Below are positions 59,978 through 64,000 of a stretch of DNA of 64,000 bases, in pieces; the first letter of the stretch is position 1, and the number at the start of each line of letters is the position of its first letter. The DNA is from Smallanthus sonchifolius. Lineage: Eukaryota; Streptophyta; Magnoliopsida; Asterales; Asteraceae. A program made the translations under genes and the position numbers. Under the pieces are notes generated by a model. It searched no databases and was not told the origin of the DNA. It saw nothing but the letters and a program-made list of their open reading frames with translations. Location of the stretch: the NCBI GenBank assembly GCA_023525975.1, contig CM042028.1:75639501-75703500 (forward strand), in the 5' to 3' direction.

Positions 59978-60099
59978 GTGCGCACTTACTAAGTGCGCAC
60001 AGAGCAGGTCCTGCGCACTTGCTAAGTGCGCAGGAAGGGAAGTCTGCGCACTTGCTAAGTGCGCAGGAAGCAGAGTCTGCGCACTTGCTAAGTGCGCAG
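59978..60099. repeat. Palindrome array in the LTR of the gag-only element
   Basis: Four units at 33-bp spacing: 59978-60000, 60011-60033, 60044-60066, 60077-60099. Each is a CTGCGCACTT arm, a loop GCT (ACT in the first), then AAGTGCGCAG. The first unit has GTGCGC facing GCGCAC. Confidence 0.95.
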
Positions 60100-60394
60100 G
60101 CATCAGGACTGATTAAGTAAAGTCAGTATGTTAGAGTGGTTAAACCGTTTAGCGTCGAGTTAAGTCTGATAAGTGTCAAATTGTTATGATTGTTCAGATT
60201 GAGTGAGATCCAGTAGACCGTTGCAGCTTAGATTCCAGGTGAGTTCTAATCCCCTTTTTGCCTTCTTTAGGGGTGGTGTGCATACTTAGTGTAAAGTGTT
60301 TATTATATTTTATATATTATAAACTGAAAGGAAAAGTTATGTTTTAGTGAAAAGTTTAAAAGAGGCAAAAGTATGTTTTGAGGAAAGTATATCT

Positions 60395-60625
60395 ATATTA
60401 TGGCAAGCGTTTACTATATTTTCATATACATAAACAAAGGCATAATATATATGTTAGTATGTTCAAGTAAAGCAAGATATATATTTTGGCAAGCGTTTAC
60501 TATATTTTCATATACATAAACAAAGGCATAATATATATGTTAGTATGTTCAAGTAAAGCAAGTTATATTTTATGGCAAGCGTTTACTATATTTTTATATA
60601 CATAAACAAAGGCATATTATATATG
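60395..60625. repeat. Direct repeats in the LTR of the gag-only element
   Basis: The phrase GGCAAGCGTTTACTATATTT with ATACATAAACAAAGGCATA and GTATGTTCAAGTAAAGCAAG occurs three times (starting near 60402, 60487 and 60573), the last incomplete. Confidence 0.88.
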
Positions 60626-60860
60626 AAAGTTATGAACAAGATTTACAGAAAAGTTTTATGAACAGTTAAGTGAACAGCTTTCCTTCGGGAATGTGTACCA
60701 GTTTGTAAAGGTCCTTGGGACAGATGTTACTTGTACAAGATGTCAGATATGGGTTCTACCCATTAGTAAGAGTCTCGGTGGCTCGTTAACAGTTGTACAA
60801 TTGGAATGAGTGACGGCGGTTGCTCGGGGGACTACGCAATCCCCCATGTACCAGTTAAGC

Positions 60861-61198
60861 GGTATTGATCACGAGGACAATACCCGGTGTTGATCACGAG
60901 GACAACATCGTGTCATGTGGTGTTGCCCGCAAGGACAACATCATTGGGTCACGAGGACCCAGAAGGTATTGATCACGAGGACAATACCAGTATGTAACAG
61001 AATTGACGGATAAGCGGTAGTGTCGGTTCATGGTGTAAGCCATGGGGGCATTGACCAGGTACTTGTCGGTTCATGGATGTAAGCCATGAGGGCAGTACAG
61101 TGACAAGGAATTGACGGTTAAGTGGTACTGATCACGAGGACAATACCAGCAGTGATAAGAATTGACGGTTAAGCGGTATTGACCACGAGGGCAGTACC
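60861..61198 (+). repeat. Second hairpin array with constant loop ATCACGAGGA
   Basis: Stem-loops: GGTATTG/CAATACC (60861-60884 and 60965-60988), GGTGTTG/CAACATC (60886-60909 and 60919-60942), GGGT/ACCC (60946-60960), CATGG/CCATG (61029-61044, 61072-61088), GGTACTG/CAATACC (61124-61147), GGTATTG/CAGTACC (61175-61198). The loop is ATCACGAGGA or near it in most units. Between units, GAATTGACGGTTAAG recurs. Confidence 0.88.
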
Positions 61199-61666
61199 AA
61201 CAGTGACAAGGAATTGACGGATACTTTACGAATGTTTTAAACTATTTTTGAAAAGTGAAGTATGTAAAGTTTTGTAAAGTTTTGCCTTAAGGGCAGTATG
61301 TATTAGTAAATCTTTTGTATAAATGATTTAAAGTAAACGTTAGAACTCACTCAGCGTTGCTGATTTTTAGTATGCATATCAGTTAAGTGCAGGTTTAGAT
61401 GATGGATGTGGATGCTTGGGCTTAGAGAGAAGAGTTACCCGAAGATCAGTGTCTGGCATCCCGTTTATGTTTTCTTTTGATTATGTTGATTAAGACAAGT
61501 TTCAGTTGTAATTGGCTAGTTATGTTTAGACATGTATGTTTCCGCTGCGTATGTTGAGATTTTAAAACGTTTCCGCTGTGTTAATGAATGTCTTATGTTT
61601 AAATGTGCTATGTATTGATGAGTAAATCCAATAAGTGAGGTCTCCCGGGGTCGGGGCCTCACAAGT

Positions 61667-61678
61667 TGGTATCAAAGC
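61667..61678 (+). promoter_or_regulatory. Primer binding site of the gag-only element
   Basis: TGGTATCAAAGC, 3 bases after the LTR; methionine-tRNA type. Confidence 0.88.
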
Positions 61679-61992
61679 CATAGTTTGAGAGATTTGGACA
61701 TCCCCGATGTCCAGACTTAAACTGAGAATGGGACAAGTAGCGGATGCCAGTCTGGGTAACTCAAGCCAAAGCATCAGAAGCGTATAGTAAGTAAAGTTTA
61801 CCTTTTAGAGTGTCAAGATAAGAATAGAGGCTTTAGTGGAATCATGAAAGCGAATAAATGGAAAACGAGAAGTGATGTAATGGTTAATTGCAGATGGCCA
61901 GTGTATATTAACATCTTACCTTACTTATTGTGTTCTACATATTCCCTAGCATGACGAAATTAAATCTTTTGTTCTCTATCTTTCAGTTAGAA

Positions 61993-63258
61993 ATGGCTCG
62001 ACGTGGAGGAACTAGAGGAAGTGGAGGAGGAAGACGTGGTGGACGTACAGGCCGCCGCAGTGGAACTAGCATAAATCAAATGATCGAGGGGAGTGTTCAC
62101 ACTACCCATACTGACACAGAGGTTAGTCAGCACAATGTTGAATATGCGGAAGGAGATGACCAGACGTTTGAGTTTGAACCAGTAGTACAAGCAGCTATTA
62201 GCCGCGAGTTTACCCGATTGCTGAAAGAAACCTTACCGGCTATACTAGACGAAGCGTTGAGGAAGGCTAAGGAGAACTCCAATGTAATCCCAGCCACTGA
62301 AGGGCCAGTAGTGCTTCCAGCTGCTGGAGGACCAATCCTAGTGGAGAATGTTGCACCGCCTACTCGCGGATGCGATTACAAGGCATTTCGTGGTTGTGAT
62401 CCCCCTGAGCTAACTGGGGAGAAAGAAGCAGCAGGTACTTTAGATTGGATCAATGGCATGGAATCCACCATCAGCCTCAGTGACTTTCGACCGGATCAAG
62501 CGGTCAGGTTCGCAGCTAAGTCACTAAAGGGAGAGGCAGCACACTGGTGGGAGACTGTGAAGCAGGCTAAGGGTGACCAAGCGGTCGAACTGATGAGGTG
62601 GAATGATCTGAAAGCGTTAGTAATTGAGAAGTTTTGTCCTAAGAACGAAGTCCACAAGGTGGAGAGAGAATTCCTGACGTTGCAAGCCGGACTCATGACT
62701 CACAGACAATATACTTCCAAGTACAACGAACTGGCACGCCTGGTGCCTCATCTTGTAACCACAGAAGAGAGGAGGATTCATTATTATGTTCAAGGGTTGC
62801 CTCCAAAGATACGTACCTTTGTAAGGGCCAACACACCGAGTACCTTTGAGTCGGTGGTTGTTTTGAGCGGAGTTGTCTATGATGACATTGCCTCTGAAGT
62901 CATTTCTGAAGCACCTAAGAACCAAGCGCCTAAGCGGACTTGGGAGGAACTTCAGGGTCCTAGTGATAGGAGGTCAAGGTTAGAAGCAGAGGGTCTGTGT
63001 GGAAAATGTGGGAAAAGGCACGGAGGAGAGTGCAGAGCTGGGCAAGCGGGTTGCTTTAAGTGTGGAAAGTTTGGACACCAATCACGTGACTGCACGTCGA
63101 AGCCTAAGTGCCACAACTGTGGGGAGCCAGGGCATTTGAGCAGGGACTGTAGAAAGCGCAAAGAGCCGGAGGCGGGAGGATCCGGAAAGGGTAAGGGTGC
63201 AGAGAAGGAACCTTACATCAACAAGGCCACAGCAAGGGCCTACCAGATGACTCAGTAA
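61993..63258 (+). CDS. gag: Gag of the gag-only gypsy element, intact
   Basis: A 421-aa structural protein, no lesion seen. The start is set at ATG 61993, 63 bases after an upstream in-frame ATG (61930), because MARRGGTRGSGGGRR agrees with the Arg/Gly-rich start of related Gags. A retrotransposon Gag domain spans roughly residues 150-290 (SLSDFRPDQAVRFAAKSL, GEAAHWWETV, IEKFCPKNEVHKVEREFL, VPHLVTTEERRIHYYVQGLP). Two CCHC knuckles follow: CFKCGKFGHQSRDC (63052-63093) and CHNCGEPGHLSRDC (63109-63150). It ends TAA just before where protease would begin in an autonomous relative. It could supply capsids for RNA mobilised by another element's Pol. Confidence 0.95.
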   Translation: MARRGGTRGSGGGRRGGRTGRRSGTSINQMIEGSVHTTHTDTEVSQHNVEYAEGDDQTFEFEPVVQAAISREFTRLLKETLPAILDEALRKAKENSNVIPATEGPVVLPAAGGPILVENVAPPTRGCDYKAFRGCDPPELTGEKEAAGTLDWINGMESTISLSDFRPDQAVRFAAKSLKGEAAHWWETVKQAKGDQAVELMRWNDLKALVIEKFCPKNEVHKVEREFLTLQAGLMTHRQYTSKYNELARLVPHLVTTEERRIHYYVQGLPPKIRTFVRANTPSTFESVVVLSGVVYDDIASEVISEAPKNQAPKRTWEELQGPSDRRSRLEAEGLCGKCGKRHGGECRAGQAGCFKCGKFGHQSRDCTSKPKCHNCGEPGHLSRDCRKRKEPEAGGSGKGKGAEKEPYINKATARAYQMTQ

Positions 63259-63501
63259 GGTACGTTGCAAACTCTTAATTGTGATATGCCAAGTTTATGA
63301 TTTTATTTTCTTAAATGATTAGTTAGCCCCATCAGCTTAGAAGCCTTAGAACTAGATATTACCCGGATTAGATCCTCAGCGGTAGTTAATCACAATGGCC
63401 TTCATGACCAAGCTGCCTTGCATAGCTACGGTTTATGCCACCCATTCTGTGATTTGCTATCAGTATATCTTATGACAGGTTTCGAGGACGAAACCTATTG
63501 T

Positions 63502-63515
63502 AAGGAGGGTAGACT
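63502..63515 (+). promoter_or_regulatory. Polypurine tract of the gag-only element
   Basis: AAGGAGGGTAGACT immediately before the 3' LTR. Confidence 0.85.
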
Positions 63516-64000
63516 TGTAACATCCCGAGTTTTAGAGCACGAGAGAATTCGCGAAGAATTAAAACTTAAATAAAAAGAAAGGAAGCGGGCTTGGGCCGGG
63601 GTGAATGGCCTGAAAGGGGAAGGGTTTGGGCCCTTATAGGCCTCAAGAACAACCCAAAAGCCCCATTTCCATCCTCATTTCCGGATTTTAGAGAGAGAGG
63701 AGAGAGAGAGTCTAGAGAGAGAAAGTCCCGGTTTTCGGATTAAAGCTTCAAGGATCGTTAGCAAGAGTCTCGTGAGTGTTTAGCAACGAAAAGGAAGTGA
63801 TTACAGGTAACCGATTCTCCTAGATCTGAGTTTTAGTTCGTTTTTGGGTTTTTCGGGTTTTTGGTGAAAGGGTTATGTTTAATCGGATGAAACTGTAAGA
63901 TAAGCATAGATTTGAGTTCCTTAATGGAAAACGAACGTTTTGAATGCAACCAGGTTCGGGATCTTGAAGAGATCAGACCCGAATGCGAAAGTTAGGGTTT
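63516..64000 (+). repeat. Gag-only element, 3' LTR (first 485 bp only)
   Basis: Same as 59476-59960 except for 2 substitutions seen by eye (TTGAATAA to TTAAATAA, GGTTAATGG to GGTGAATGG). The window ends inside it. Confidence 0.97.

Larger units (their letters stand above)
59476..61663 (+). repeat. Gag-only element, 5' LTR (2188 bp)
   Basis: Begins TGTAACATCCCGAGTTTTAG and ends GGTCGGGGCCTCACA. Contains GAGAGA runs, a CAGGTAACCGATTC donor-like site near 59765, palindromes (59978-60099), a 115-bp direct triplication near 60395-60620 (GGCAAGCGTTTACTATATTT) and a second hairpin array (60861-61198). Confidence 0.95.
59476..64000 (+). mobile_element. Gag-only gypsy-type LTR element (TR-GAG-like), young, running off the window
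   Basis: LTR 59476-61663, primer site, a complete gag (61993-63258), only 257 bp of noncoding DNA, a polypurine tract and the start of the 3' LTR (63516). No protease, reverse transcriptase or integrase. The two LTRs differ at only 2 positions in the 485 bp that can be compared by eye. It sits in the reverse transcriptase of gypsy element 2; the expected 5-bp duplication would be TGATG (59471-59475), not testable here. Confidence 0.93.

Overview
The window is nuclear plant DNA: AT-rich, intron-bearing, and packed with plant transposon families. I think a eudicot, most likely Asteraceae, because of the retrotransposon families I recognise; this is inference. Only one convincing host gene is present, a MATE/DTX-type multidrug and toxin extrusion transporter on the minus strand (27116-31167). 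Its eight exons can be read with GT/AG borders, and the exon lengths sum to 1491 bases (496 codons plus stop).

Layout. 1-8008: a 157-158 bp direct repeat brackets a decayed Mutator-like gene (transposase plus OTU-type protease, 1560-3813), an Athila ORF1-like pseudogene (4797-6150) between two clusters of 36-bp hairpins, and a small CACTA element. 8276-11783: pieces of L1-type LINEs and a foldback Mutator-like element; one LINE copy keeps a perfect 17-bp target duplication. 12061-16097: a tandem duplication, two tail-to-tail SINEs and a hAT element. 16251-24167: a complete but mutated Ty1/copia element with paired LTRs and a 5-bp target duplication. 24168-27115: mostly empty, with a low-complexity inverted-repeat element and a CACTA end. 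27116-31240: the MATE gene, with a SINE in its last intron. 31241-40070: gene-poor DNA with a hAT element, SINEs, and a three-level nest (Mutator-like inside hAT inside CACTA) whose two inner insertions have exact target duplications. 40100-41430: an 18-bp minisatellite of about 1.3 kb that abuts and truncates a gypsy LTR. 41431-49091: a decayed Ty3/gypsy element on the minus strand. 49092-54932: exon remnants of a gene resembling the N-terminal part of Ulp1-protease-type transposon proteins. That gene is cut by a plus-strand gypsy element (54933 onward), which is itself cut in its reverse transcriptase by a very young gag-only gypsy element (59476 to beyond the window end).

The most unusual signal is structural. 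Three gypsy LTRs carry, at a comparable position in the leader, tandem arrays of short perfect palindromes whose sequence differs completely between elements even where gag and pol are close relatives. The youngest LTR has a second hairpin array with a constant loop and stems that change in a compensating way. The Athila-like locus has hairpin clusters of the same design. This suggests conserved RNA or DNA structure without conserved sequence, and is the best candidate for something undescribed here.
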